NCBI GenBank assembly: GCA_025331125.1
Contig: JAOALB010000165.1
Coordinates: forward strand, 49,427 to 113,426
Direction of reading: 5' to 3'
DNA from: Mycogone perniciosa
Taxonomy: Eukaryota; Ascomycota; Sordariomycetes; Hypocreales; Hypocreaceae
DNA: 64,000 bases
Shown here piece after piece: positions 23,007 to 34,354 of the stretch. The position numbers and the translations under genes are program-made. How positions within the stretch are numbered: position 1 is the first letter of the stretch; each line of letters begins with the position of its first letter. The notes under the pieces were generated by a model. It searched no databases. It saw only the letters and a list, made by a program, of their open reading frames with translations, and was not told the origin of the DNA.

Positions 23007-24035
23007 ATGTCAGAGTCCCAGGAACCACAGGTCTCGCAGGGCGCAAGCACCATCCGGGTCGGCACGCGGAATTCGCCCCTAGCCTTGGCCCAAACGAATA
23101 TCGTCGTCAAGGCTCTGCAAGCCGTCCTGCCGACGCACACGTTCCCGGTTCACGGCATGACGACCACTGGCGATCGCGACCAAAACACAGCGCTTTACAA
23201 CTTCGGCGGCAAGGGCCTGTGGACAACACAGCTGGAGGAGAAGCTGGAGGCAAACGAGTTGGACATTGTCGTCCATTCGCTGAAGGATATGCCGACGACG
23301 CTTCCAGAGGGACTTTTGTTGGGCGCTGTGACCTCACGGGAAGACCCTCGTGATACCTTGGTGCTCAAGAAGGAGTTGGTAGACAAACACGGTTGGAAGA
23401 CGTTGGCAGACCTCCCGGCAGGCAGTGTCATCGGCACGAGCAGTGTGCGAAGGATCGCACAACTGGCCCGTCGATATCCGGCATTGAAGTTCAAGGACCA
23501 CAGGGGAAACATCCAAACCAGACTCAAGAAACTAGCAGAGGACGCGGAATTGACGGGTATCATTCTGGCGGCAGCTGGACTGCAGCGCATGGACCTCGGA
23601 CACCACATTTCGCAGTTTCTGGAGTTGGACAATGGCGGGATCCTACATGCCGTCGGGCAAGGCGCATTAGGCATTGAGTGCCGCGCCGGAGACGAAAGGG
23701 TCCTGGAAGCCCTGAAGAAGATTGAGAGCAAAGACGCTGCATTGGCTTGCCAGGTGGAGAGAAGCTTGATGCGGGCACTGGAAGGAGGGTGCAGCGTTCC
23801 CATTGGAGTGGAAACAAAATGGCTGGAGCCAGGCAAACTGCGGCTACGAGCCACGGTTGTGTCGGTCCAAGGGACGGAAGGGGTTGATGGTGAACTGGTC
23901 GAGTCCATCATCACGCCAGAGGAAGCCGAACAATTCGGTGAGAAGATGGCTGCCGATCTTGTGACTCGCGGAGCAAACAAGATCTTGGACGACATCAACA
24001 AGAACAAGCCAGCACCACCTGCAACGACGGAGTAG
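23007..24035 (+). CDS. HEM3: Porphobilinogen deaminase (hydroxymethylbilane synthase)
   Basis: An intronless protein of 342 residues starting at the first ATG (MSESQEPQ). It polymerises four porphobilinogens into hydroxymethylbilane, the third step of haem synthesis, in the cytosol. Family blocks are present in order: RVGTRNSPLALAQT, GDRDQNTALYNFGGKGLW, VVHSLKDMPTTLP, GTSSVRRIAQL, FKDHRGNIQTRL, AAAGLQRM, AVGQGALGIE and ALEGGCSVPIG. The Cys in the last block carries the dipyrromethane cofactor. The conserved Asp of the active site lies in GDRDQN or HSLKD. Length is normal. It converges with the glycine cleavage H gene, their stops 265 bases apart. Confidence 0.96.
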   Translation: MSESQEPQVSQGASTIRVGTRNSPLALAQTNIVVKALQAVLPTHTFPVHGMTTTGDRDQNTALYNFGGKGLWTTQLEEKLEANELDIVVHSLKDMPTTLPEGLLLGAVTSREDPRDTLVLKKELVDKHGWKTLADLPAGSVIGTSSVRRIAQLARRYPALKFKDHRGNIQTRLKKLAEDAELTGIILAAAGLQRMDLGHHISQFLELDNGGILHAVGQGALGIECRAGDERVLEALKKIESKDAALACQVERSLMRALEGGCSVPIGVETKWLEPGKLRLRATVVSVQGTEGVDGELVESIITPEEAEQFGEKMAADLVTRGANKILDDINKNKPAPPATTE

Positions 24036-24300
24036 GTGTGTACAATGACTTCATGATTGGCATTGCTTGAGCAATGTTGTATAAAAAGAGACATAGATGC
24101 CGCTGATAAACCGGCATAGCAAACACAGTATACCCCCCCTCTGGACGTAAATGAGCCACCACCTATATACGCTACACCAAATGTCCGTTTTGCAAGAAAA
24201 TCATCTTGGCCAGGTTGAACTGTAGAAATTTCCGCGCTCTTCATCTCATATCCCAAAGTGCATTTTCTTTTCGTTTTTTTTTGTTTCTTCGCCAGCGTCA

Positions 24301-24917
24301 TTACTCCGAGGTGAAGGCCTTGTAAGCATCAGCGTCCATCAGCTCATCGAACTCCTTGGCGCCCTGCTCGTCAACCTCGATCTTGACGATCCAGCCGCCG
24401 CCAGCGCTGTCATCCTCGGGGACCTGGTTGATAGTAGCGGGCTTCTCGTCGAGGAGACCGTTGGTGTGGGTGACCTTGCAGCGGATAGGAGCGTTGATGT
24501 CGCTGGCGCTCTTGACGGACTCGACAGCGCCAATGGCATCGCCCGCCTCGACAAAGTCGCCGGTGGCCTCGGGCAGCTCAACGTAGACGACGTCGCCCAA
24601 CTGCTCGGAGGCGTACTCTGAAATGCCAATGACGCCGGACTTGCGGTCGGCAGAGAGGTCAATCCACTCGTGGTCCTTGGTGTACTTGCGGGCGAGGCCT
24701 AAGTGAGCAAACGGTCAGCGGGCTTTGTCTTTGCCTTTTCCTTCTGGGCGCTCGAGGTCAGAGGGATGGATAGCAGCACATGGCACATACTCAGGCGGGT
24801 GCTGGAAAAGCTCCTGAAAGGCGCCGACCGGACCAGAGGAGCGGTAACGGCACGGGGAGCGAAGCGCATGGCCACAGGCCGAGCGACAGCGCGCAGAGAG
24901 CAAGCAATTGAGGCCAT
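24301..24917 (-). CDS. GCV3: Glycine cleavage system H protein
   Basis: Two exons, 24791-24917 and 24301-24698, with a 92-base intron (GTATGT...TAG), give 174 residues. The lipoylated carrier shuttles the aminomethyl group between the P, T and L proteins in the mitochondrial matrix. The N-terminus (MASIACSLRAVARPVAMRFA) is Arg/Ala/Ser-rich, a mitochondrial presequence ending near FSSTRLS. The domain begins ARKYTKDHEWIDL and contains GDVVYVELP and the lipoyl site AVESVKSASDINAP, with the modified lysine at about 105. The C-terminus (GWIVKIEV, then ELMDADAYKAF) is complete. The intron falls exactly between presequence and mature domain. Confidence 0.95.
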
Positions 24918-26474
24918 TGTGTGTCTCTGAGGAGAGTGTCTTGTCTTGTCTTGTGTCTGGAAGGGAAATGGGGAGGAGTTGGGAGGTTTCTATGACGGTC
25001 ACCCAAATAGATAATGTTTGTGGCTCCGGTTTAGTATCGGAGATGGACGGGACAAAGATAGCTTAGTCATGCACAAAAACGGATAGACGGTGGGGAGATA
25101 GTGTCGGCTGTATGTGGCCAAGTGGCCAATCATGGAGGTGGATATGTCGTGATATGGGATAATTGGGTAATAATTAGGTATCACATTGGCATGGAGTCAT
25201 AGAGTGAGAGAAATATCGAGGTCACGGGGCGACTGCGCATGCAGAGACATGACATGTAAGTCGAGGGCGCCGTGGTGATTAGTAGGGGACACCGAGAGCG
25301 GTCGATAAGGTATTATTCACTCTTTACTTCGTACCTACGGAGTATGATATGATGATACCCGCATGCGTTATGCTACGCACATTCAGCCACACGAAAGCGG
25401 TCAATCGGTTTATTTTAATACTAGTACGGAGTACGAAGTACACAGTTTATTAGAGGCGCGGATAATATTACTTGATTGATTGCTTGGCTGTAAGTGGGTG
25501 GAGGTTGCTGATCAACTGAACTGGGATGCCAAACAAACAGTACTCCGTAAACATGAAAGAAATCTCAACAGCAACAATTAGGAGCCATATCAATGAAACT
25601 GCTTGCAATTTCTTTGCGTTTAGTCGCAAGAAATCAGCGATCAACACATCCATCATTTTGAACCCTTTCTCGCCTTCTATCCTAAATCCAACGTGCACTC
25701 GTCCTCTTGTTGATGTTTGTCTGATAAACCCTCGTACGATCTCGTCACGTCGCGTGCGACTCGAGCCCTTTTGCCGAAACAAGCTAATCCTAGGCCTATT
25801 CCCTTAGCACCCAGCATGTTTGTGCTTGTGGCGTACGCACAACAATTCCAGCTCCCAGCTCCATCGATTGAACGACCGCTTCAGCGCGCGCGATCGGCAA
25901 TCTCCAGTGCTGTGCTGTACTTCGTAATAGCGCCCAGTCAGTGCGGCGCAGGCGCTGGAAACCGCTGTGCGCGCCAGAGCCTCAACTCACAACGGTGTCT
26001 CTGAAATTCCGGTCCGCCTCACATATCCAAGCCGAGCCAAGGGCAAACGAACCTCTCAGCACCCCCCCTGCCTGCTACCTATCGCCAGTCTTCCATCATC
26101 CCAACACTGTCATCACCCCCCAAAGCTTCGACCTCGACTCGTATCCTCGATTTTCTTTCCTTTGTCCTGCCAGAGACTCTGCCGCTCCTTTTCCTTCCTA
26201 CCGCGCAGCTCCAGTGCCGCCGCCGCTATCGACTTGATGCCTTCGACGACGACCAGCTGATCGATCCGACACATATCCATTCATAGCTTTCTCTTCTCTT
26301 CTCTTCTCTTCCCTTGTCTTCTCTTCTTTTCATCTCATCTCTCTCTCTTCGCACGACCCGTTTGACACGTCACGCCTCACGTTTCACTCACGTTCCTTCA
26401 TCCTGGATTTGCCGATCGTCCCAGCGGCTCCCTCAGAACAGCTCCACGACGCTGCCGCCGTCGAGAACACGGAG
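24918..26474. other. Intergenic and long leader of SPG1
   Basis: No supported gene. TACGGAGTA motifs start at 25336, 25425 and 25541. A minus-strand frame at 25468-25782 has a hydrophobic stretch but no other sign of coding. The last 450 bases are C/T-rich (repeated TTCTC near 26290), probably the transcript leader. Confidence 0.5.
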
Positions 26475-27477
26475 ATGGACAGTACGCAGCAGCAGATTGC
26501 GTCCCCACAGGAGGCCGACCAGGGCGGCCATGACGACACTCTAGGCGGCATCGAAGGCTCGCCGCAGGTAGCCCCCAGCAATGGCTTCCATCACCAACAG
26601 AGCCAGTCTCTCGACAGTCCGCAACAAGACGACGATCCCTCCGCCCGCCAGACTCCCCCCATATCAAGCGCACCCTCTCTCTCGCGACCGGCTAGTGGCC
26701 TGTCCAACCCTGCGCCCCCTGCGTACAACGACTATCGGCAAGGCTCGGGCGAGCCAACCAACGGACGCAACCATGTAGTCATCAAGGTCGGCATGGTGGG
26801 CGACGCCCAGATTGGCAAGACGTCCCTCATGGTCAAGTACGTCGAGGGCAGCTGGGACGAGGATTATATCCAAACGCTTGGCGTCAACTTCATGGAGAAG
26901 ACCATCTCCATCCGCAACACCGAAATTACATTTTCTATCTGGGATTTGGGAGGTCAGCGCGAATTCGTAAACATGCTCCCTCTTGTTTGCAATGATGCCG
27001 TCGCCATTCTCTTCATGTTTGATCTGACGCGAAAGAGCACCCTCAACAGCATTAAGGAGTGGTACCGACAGGGAAGAGGGTTCAACAAGACGGCCATCCC
27101 TGTTCTGGTCGGCACCAAGTACGATCACTTTGTCAACTTTCCTCTCCAGGACCAAGAGGAAATCTCCAACCAGGTCAGTCACGAAGGAGACATGTGCATC
27201 GTATTTTTGGACAGTTGGTTGCTAACTTGAACATTAGGCGAGGCGGTTTGCCAAGGCTATGCGGGCGTCCCTGATCTTCTCGAGTACTAGTCACAGCATC
27301 AATGTACAGAAGGTTAGTGCTTGACCCATTTCACGCCCCCTGCATGCACCAAGCTGTGTGAAGCTAACATTTTGCCAGATCTTCAAAATCGTCCTTTCCA
27401 AAGCGTTTGACCTCAAGTGCACGATCCCCGAAATCGAAAACGTCGGCGAGCCTCTATTACTGTATCAGTCTGTCTGA
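26475..27477 (+). CDS. SPG1: Septation GTPase of the Spg1/Tem1 family
   Basis: Three exons, 26475-27173, 27238-27312 and 27379-27477, with introns of 64 and 66 bases, give 290 residues. The Ras-like GTPase heads the septation initiation network and acts at spindle pole bodies. A disordered Gln/Ser/Pro-rich N-terminus (1-98) precedes the G domain: P-loop GDAQIGKT at 109-116, switch region TLGVNFMEKTI, WDLGGQ (typical for this family in place of DTAGQ), GTKYDHF for the guanine specificity loop, and TSHSINVQKIFK. The C-terminus has no CaaX box, as usual for the family. The frame stays open upstream of the ATG, but without another ATG. The leader is pyrimidine-rich. Confidence 0.93.
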
Positions 27478-28595
27478 ACGGCCAGCCCGTCGCTTCGCCG
27501 ACCCGAGCGGTCGACCGCCTCTCCATGAGCGACTTTCATACTGTCCGTAGCATTGGCAGAGGTTCCCGTTTCTCTGACGCGGACAGTCGCTGTATAGATG
27601 GAGAAGGCAAATATGATGAAGCAGGCACTGCCCTGTATGTTATGCGACACGGCCGTTTGAATCAACACCAGGCATTGTACACCACTACCACCGAAGAGGA
27701 GAAACAATTTTTGGCCCTACGCAACAATGACAGGGGATGATTCTGCACTTTTGCGGCATTTACTGGGCATGTGGGCAGTCTTTTCTATTCCTGCTGCCTT
27801 GTTGATTTTACTCCACTTGTTTTCTCCTTTTGCCTCGGGAGGACAAGGAAAAAAAGAACATGCCAGACCCGCCTCCAGTGGAGGGATTCCTATTATTTGA
27901 CACGCGCTGATTTACAGTTTTGCTCGTGTGAATGACACTGGAGAAGAGAGACGCTTATTGAGACGCCACGGAGGATGAGATGAGATGCTGTAATTATCTG
28001 AATGTGCCGACTGCTTTGGATTTGGGGGATGCCTGGCGTGTGTAACACATGTACTCTTTTTGGGGTGGTGTTGGGGGCACTTTCTTCGAAGAGGTGAGAT
28101 GGCAAAAATGGGCATGAGAGCTCGAGAGGGAGGCCGGTGCTTAGGCGACTAGAGGCAGACAGGCATGCTTGAAGAGACATGTTGAGACTCGGCTGGACCA
28201 GGGTCTCGGTCTGCGATAGTTGATGTGATTCTCTTTGAATCCGCCTCGATGACTGGGAATTGGAGACTCGAGTCGTTGATCTCACGACGGCAAGCATGTA
28301 CGTACTCATTGCAGAAAGTCCAATAACCCTGTTCATCTATCATGGCAGTTCCAAAACAGTTCTGCGAAGAAACCCCCTTTAATGCTCGCTTTCCCCTCAA
28401 CTCCAGTTTATGCCGTTCTTCCTACATGCTCTTTGGGCAGGATTCTTGGAGACGGGGGACGTATCGGAGTTGACCTCAAAGGCACCAGGGGTTCCAGTCA
28501 AGTGCCGATTGTTGATAATCTTGTCTGTGGGGGTTTCTGGGGTGTTTCCCACGTTCTCTCAGTTGTGGCCTTCGTGCCTGTGACAATATCAGGAG
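27478..28595. other. SPG1 3' region and intergenic DNA
   Basis: No supported gene. Short frames at 27417-27740 and 27893-28400 are out of frame with or downstream of SPG1 and have no domain signal. Confidence 0.45.
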
Positions 28596-29048
28596 TCATC
28601 TTAACTCCAGTGCCAAGACTCCATCCGTAGTTCCGTTTTCTGCTCCAACTCTCGTCGCACTCGAAGCTGCAGTGTCGCCAGCCCGTCTCATCCCCCCACC
28701 AGAAGAAGGATGAGCGAGATCAGTCTCCGAGTCAGTAGCCCAATATGTCCAAGGGTCAAAGTCGTCTTCAATCTCAATCATCCTATCTCTAGTGATGACA
28801 GTGACGTGATGTTCACTTGTGATGGTTCTCGTCTCATGACACTCTGAGCATTGAGTGTGGGTGTGGCGGCGGCGGCGGCGGTGGGTGAGGTAGCCGTATG
28901 TAATGGCGAAGATGATGTTGAGAATGATCATGAGAATGATGAGGGAAAGGAGAACCCATTTTATGGAAATGTCTCTCGCTGAGGAGGAGTTTGCTGTGGG
29001 AGTTGAGGCTGGTGATGCTGTCACGGTGGAGGGGGTTGTAGAAGACAT
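28596..29048 (-). CDS. Small single-pass membrane protein, unknown
   Basis: A 150-residue protein if it starts at the ATG at 29048; the frame is open further upstream but without ATG. The N-terminus (1-28) is Ser/Thr/Pro-rich and probably exposed. One hydrophobic helix lies at about 30-52 (WVLLSLIILMIILNIIFAI), followed directly by a basic stop-transfer stretch (THRRRRRHTH). The remaining 95 residues are cytosolic, with a CSECHETR motif and an acidic Trp-containing patch (DDFDPWTYWATDSETD). The layout suggests a type I/III plasma-membrane or endomembrane protein. I do not recognise the family. Arg codons around 28865 come from a GGC-rich run that may be slippery for sequencing. Confidence 0.55.
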   Translation of the reverse strand: MSSTTPSTVTASPASTPTANSSSARDISIKWVLLSLIILMIILNIIFAITYGYLTHRRRRRHTHTQCSECHETRTITSEHHVTVITRDRMIEIEDDFDPWTYWATDSETDLAHPSSGGGMRRAGDTAASSATRVGAENGTTDGVLALELR

Positions 29049-30638
29049 GGCTGATGGCGCTGGTTTCTTGTGTGATACACGCGAGCCCAATGCTTGACGA
29101 GTCTTCTCGAGGGACAATTCTCATAGAAAAAAGAGAGGCTTAAGTTTTGAAGTCGCTTGTAAACGCCAAAAGCCTAGAGTCGAAAGTGGATGAGACGAGA
29201 TAGGGCTGTAGGTAAGAGACAGAGAGAGAGAGAGAAGGAGGAAAGTTGTGACGAGGTCCGCCTAGATTACGAAGACTCGAGGTTATTCCAAAGCGCATTG
29301 AATGTGAATTTCCACGTATTAAAGCGGTGAATTCCTGGATTATGCTCATCGGGGCGACATTTTGAAGGTGGTGAGGGTTGGTGAACCTGGGGGAGTTTAA
29401 TCATGAGCACTATCGTAACTCTAGAGGACCTTGAGATGGACAAATCATATTGTACAGAAAATACAGTCATATATATGAAGAGGGAACAACCATTGAAAAG
29501 TCGAGCAGTATCATTGCACACATGAACTCTTTTGCAGGATCTCTCTTCTCGCTCGATGCCTGGTCAAGGGAGTCGAGGATGGACAAACATGACCAATACC
29601 AACAATGTAACGGTACTACTGCTACTACTATTACTATGTATGTATTCATACTTCATACTATCTATCTAGTATTAGTGCTAGTACACAATAGTAAAAGTTC
29701 CAGAGCCATTGTCCAACCAGTGCTTGCTTATATAAGATTTCCAAAAGCCTCCATTTCATGAAAGAGTGAGTAATTTCTCGATTCCGAATACGCTGCGATA
29801 TCCGGTCTCCACAGGCGGGCGGCAAATGGTGGGCCCTTCAATCTCAGCTACTGCACGTTTGCATGTGATGGTCCACTTATTAAAGATAAGGATCATTAAA
29901 CAATTCACGTCTAGATTACGGCATCAATGACGAGAAGTGGTGATAGTATCTTGCAGTACTCGTAGACAGACAGACAGACAGGCGGACAGACAGTGCTCCG
30001 TCCTAATCTCTGTATTTCTGTGTTTTGCATCTGTATGCCCTGCGATATCCCTCTATATAGGTAATATGGGAAGCCAAACGTGTGGCCAACCCCCCCGACC
30101 AACTCGGGCATTCAAGAATGTGTACGCATTATTCCATCCAGGTGGGTTTCTTGTCCTCCGACTTCCACAAATGCCTCCTGGTGTGCCCTTATCTGCCCTT
30201 TCAAAAATACAATAACAGGGGCTTGGGGGTTGGTAACTCCGTAAACGCCCGGCTATGATATGATGAATGCCCTTGCTCTTCCATTGGCAGGGTTTTGAAT
30301 TTCAACAGCTCGTCAGAAAAACCAACAAAAGAGACAATCAATAAAAAAAAACCACAAACAGTGGTATATACAGTATGACTCGACGCAATGACACGCGTCA
30401 AGTTTCCTCTGAAATGATGCGCAAGTACAGTAATGCGCGAAAGATCCAAAGCACAAAGACACATGTCGGAGTGCCAAGGAGATGATAATCGGTTCGGGGG
30501 GAGAGTATGTGGATTCGTGTGTGTGCATGTGTGTTTGCTAAGGCTGGAAGCCGACAAGTCATGTGTCGTGCAATTCGAGCATAGATAGTAGGCGAGAAAA
30601 AGGGTTTGTTGGGGAAAGCCAACAAGAGAGCAGGGTGT
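29049..30638. other. Intergenic, no supported gene
   Basis: 1.6 kb with short microsatellites only (GA repeat near 29220, ACTACTACT near 29615, CAGA repeat near 29968). No gene was recognised. Confidence 0.5.
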
Positions 30639-31106
30639 TTATGAGCTCTTGTTCCCCCAGATTGGTGCGCCCAGCGGTTTGCTCACGCCAAAGCCGACAC
30701 TAACGGCGATGCCAATGACCAGCACGATCACCAAGACCTTTGCAATGATTCTATTGCGGCGACTGAGTTTGGCCATGCAGGTGCAGCCGCGCTTCATCTT
30801 GGCCTCCTTGGCCTGTTTCTTCCAGTGGTCTTTGCCAGGCCATACTTGGCAGTCAGTCCTGGCTTCGAGGGTCAGACTCTTTCGGCAAGGTCTGTCGACA
30901 GAGTTGTAGGAGGGAGAAGCTTCGATGTCTGTCTCGAAGGGATTTGTAGTTTTGTCGGACCGTGGAGTGGAAGCAACGCTGGCACATGGTGTACCATCGA
31001 CGGGGGTGACTAGGACAGTCGGCGTGCTGACCAGAGCAGCCTTCTCAGGCACTGAGATTTCGGTAAGAAGGCGGATGCCGCCTGATGTTCGCCTCTCGTC
31101 GGCCAT
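30639..31106 (-). CDS. Tail-anchored-like small membrane protein, unknown
   Basis: A 155-residue protein with an ATG at 31106. A polar, Thr/Pro-rich N-terminal region (1-90) contains DKTTNPFETDIEASPSYNS. A basic segment (KDHWKKQAKEAKMKRGCTC, about 94-112) follows, then one hydrophobic helix at about 121-143 (IIAKVLVIVLVIGIAVSVGF) and a 12-residue tail. The NPF motif could bind EH-domain endocytic proteins, and the CTC pair next to the membrane could be palmitoylated; both are inferences. The basic-then-hydrophobic order predicts the N-terminus in the cytosol. The family is unrecognised, but codon pattern and complexity look real. Confidence 0.6.
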   Translation of the reverse strand: MADERRTSGGIRLLTEISVPEKAALVSTPTVLVTPVDGTPCASVASTPRSDKTTNPFETDIEASPSYNSVDRPCRKSLTLEARTDCQVWPGKDHWKKQAKEAKMKRGCTCMAKLSRRNRIIAKVLVIVLVIGIAVSVGFGVSKPLGAPIWGNKSS

Positions 31107-31917
31107 GGCTGCGGTTTTGGGGCCCGGCGATTCGGTGACGCCGAGGGGGGTTTGAGGGGCTCGAAGTGTTTATTGTCGTCGTCGAAACGGTATATTTGGT
31201 AGACGGGTGAAAATGACTGTTCGCAACAGGTGCAATCGTTTCGGTAGAAGTGGACTTAAGGGGTTTGGCCTGAGACGTGATTGTTAACATCTGAGAATCA
31301 ATCAATGCAGACGATCGCAATGTCTCCATCGGAAGAAGCCATGTGCAAAAGGGAAAAGGGGGGAAGACGTAAGAGCGTCAAAAAGCAGCTGTAGCTGTGA
31401 CACTCGCATGCCACGCAATGCCAAGCAAGGGAGCAGAAATTGGGAGTCGTGTTACCTACCTGTCAATTGACCAGCAGTGATGCACTCCTTTGCAGAGGAA
31501 CGCAATTCAGGCGTATTGAAGTCCGCCGAGCTGAGGGAGACAGTGAAAGTCGCGGGCGACGCAATTGTCGAGCTTATCCAGCGGCAGAGGGGAAAGGGAG
31601 AGCGAAGAGACGCCTAGGTTGCGTCTGGTCGACAGCTCCAGCCACGATAATTCGGCTTCAGATGGTCGACATTTGGGGGGGAGGGCCCTCAGCTGGAATA
31701 CAAGCGATTGGACGCAAAGCTATGCAAAACGCAGGGCAACGCGCGATGCAACACTGTATGGAGTGCAGTTGCAGTTGCGATTGCAGCAAGTGCGAGAAAG
31801 CAAGAAACAAAAAGAACTGAAAACTTTGAGCAGCGCAGCAATTGAGCAGGGAGATGCCGGATCTGAAACGTTGAGGGGATTGTTGAGGGGGACGAGGGAA
31901 TGGAAGAGGCAGTTCGG

Positions 31918-32003
31918 AGTAGTCGAAGTAGTAGTGGTAGTGGTGGTGGTGGTAGTGACAGTGGTAGTGGTAGTGACAGTGGTGGTGGCAGCAGCAGCAG
32001 CAG
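31918..32003. repeat. GGT/AGT-rich trinucleotide and CAG repeats
   Basis: Imperfect GTAGTGGTGGTGGTAGTGAC repeats are followed by four to five CAG units. All frames across it translate to Val, Ser/Gly or similar runs. Confidence 0.85.
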
Positions 32004-32458
32004 TAGGAGATAAAGAGGGAGAGCACACAGCACACCAGAGGGGAACCATTGCACCGTCAAATCTCAATGCCTGCAGAGGCGACAGGGGCCTGAGGTGGAG
32101 CGAGATTGCGCTGCCTTCACCAGCGGGCGCCTGGGCCAGAAAGAGCCTAGAGCCGCTGGAGCTGCCCTAAGGATGCCTCATGCCGCCACGCGTTTAGGGG
32201 ACCAACAATGGCCCAATAGCGGCTGCCCGAAGGCGGTTCCAAGGCCAGGAGGGTTCAGCCCGGGTTTTCAGTGCTTCTAGCGGCCGTGCTAGAGGTCTCA
32301 AGAACCTGAGCCACAGGGGCTGCTGGTCCAGTGCTTAAAAGCATCATGCGGTCCCGTCCAGGCCACGAAACAGAGGCGGCTGTTTGTTTCCCATTGTTTG
32401 TTCGTTTGTTTACGGAGTACGGAGTACTTGTTTGTTTGTCTCTTGCATTGTAATGTAG

Positions 32459-32545
32459 AAGAGACAGACACAGAGATAGAGACAGACACAGAGATAGAGA
32501 CAGACACAGAGATAGAGACAGACACAGAGATAGATACAGATACAG
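32459..32545. repeat. 18-base minisatellite, about four units
   Basis: The unit GAGACAGACACAGAGATA occurs about four times, nearly perfect, then decays into GATACAGATACAGAG. Confidence 0.9.
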
Positions 32546-34354
32546 AGAGAGGGTGGTGGGTTGTATGCAGTGGTGGCAAAACGTTGCATCATACAGCAAC
32601 AGCCTAGTAATGCAGTGTGTGTCTGTCTGTCTCTCTGTCTGCATTATGTGTGATGTGATGAATGAAGCACAACATCCACCCAACTAGTGATTTTGCTAGC
32701 AGAAACGGTCTTTAGGCTATCGCTCATGGAACGAGAAGTCGACTCGCAGAACTCTGGGGAAAAGAAACCATCTCTGCCAAAGGATGGACGGAGTCTACGA
32801 GTAATACGGAGTACGGAGTACTAGACTCTGTATCGTATTGTCATCGATGCCGTTATCCGCTGGCCTGACCTAAGACCTGACCTAAGTGAGCCGATGGACC
32901 TGATCACAACGGCTTGCCCTGGACTAGCCTCTGTGCACGTGTCTGGTCATATTATCTCGTGTCCACAAGTGGCTTGGCGAGTACGAGGCGGGTTGGTCGG
33001 TCTCAAGCAAGCAAGCAAGACTCCGTACTTCGTAGTAGTACCAGAAACAACAAGCCTTGCTGCGAGTACGAACGCCTGCGGAGACGGAGTACTCCGTATG
33101 CAGTAGGTATCTTTCTGAGGCGTCTGCAAGGCGCTGACTGATGTTGGGTCTCAAACAACTGGTCGAATTGCGGACAAGTTCAACTCTGTTGGTTATGCGG
33201 TTCTAGAACCCTCGACTTCATGCGCCGCAAGGCAATTAATTGAATTAAGGTACTTCGTAATACTCGTTCATGCCTCGGTGTTCTCCTCCTGGAAGCAGAG
33301 AGCATTGCCCCCTTCCGATTAATGATCGTCGCAGTTTTGATGACGAGGGGTCAGGTTGATTGATGATATACCTATTACGAGTAGGTTGACTAAGCCAGAA
33401 AACCACACCACCACGATTCGATGAGATTGATCGATTGGGTGAGATTCGATTGGCCGGCTAGATATTAAGTATTAAATCACTCAATCACATACTCGTACGG
33501 ACGGAGTAGCGTCTGTGGCGTCAAGGACTTGCATAACGTTTCTGAGTGACAGTGCTTTTCTCCTTGCTCTTTCGTCTCCCCCACATCACCGACATTAGAC
33601 TCTCCATCACGTTACGAGGGACCGCTAGCCACGAGAATAGCAGCACAATATTTCGTATTGACCTTTTTCCTTTCTTTTTGCAGTCACAAGCGCCTTCAAC
33701 ATTGATCCCGTGATGATCAGACAGGGGCGGTGCCTCTAAGAGTAGTCGCCCAACTCGTTGAAGAGCCTATTTGAAGGACGGCAACCGCATCTGCTGTCCC
33801 TCTGGCAGAACGATACCTGACGATAAGATAGCGATATGAAGACAGTATTTCGTATACGAAGTACTACTAATATGAACAAGGTGGAGGCAGGTAGACCGGG
33901 ACTAATGCTACGTCATCCTCCTCGGACTGCAATCCGCTCGTTCTCTCCCTCTCGCCTTGATCCTTCCGGCCTTCATTGCAACACCCTCTGATATCAAGTT
34001 CCATGTGTGCCCTTCCATCCTCTGTTCTTATTCTGTCTATCAATATCCATGTGCTGTGCTTGCTCTTAACCACCCTTCAGACCACATTCTCTATTCATAG
34101 AGCTTGATCGCCTCCGTCATTCTCTCGTCCATGCCACGTTCCATCATCTGCTATAATCCATCTCTCTTCCTACCTGCCAACTAGATGGGAATCTGAACCA
34201 CGGCTCTGTTCACGGCTCAACCATTGAAATCGACCTCCACGCCATTGCAGGACCTCGACTATGGCTCGACAGGCCCTCAAAGGGACACAGGTCCACGAGT
34301 ACCCCTCGATTCCACAATATTACTACTCCTGACGCCTTGGTTGCATCTTCAACG

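Larger units (their letters stand above)
31107..34354. other. Intergenic with simple repeats, no supported gene
   Basis: 3.2 kb. It contains a GGT/AGT-rich run (31918-31995), CAG repeats (31990-32003), a minisatellite (32459-32545) and TACGGAGTA motifs at 32411, 32418, 32805, 32812 and 33090. Long frames at 31565-32170 and its complement reflect the low-complexity repeat, not a gene. The final stretch is the leader of the PLAC8 gene. Confidence 0.55.

Noticed and set aside
23195..24301. Long minus-strand frame opposite HEM3
   Set aside because: It is the antisense shadow of the porphobilinogen deaminase gene, which has all family motifs on the plus strand.
25468..25782. Minus-strand frame with a hydrophobic stretch
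   Set aside because: It contains a TACTCCGTA repeat copy in frame, lacks a good start context and has no recognisable domain.
31565..32170. 200-codon plus-strand frame and its overlapping minus frames
   Set aside because: All are produced by low-complexity GGT/AGT and CAG repeats that stay open in several frames on both strands.
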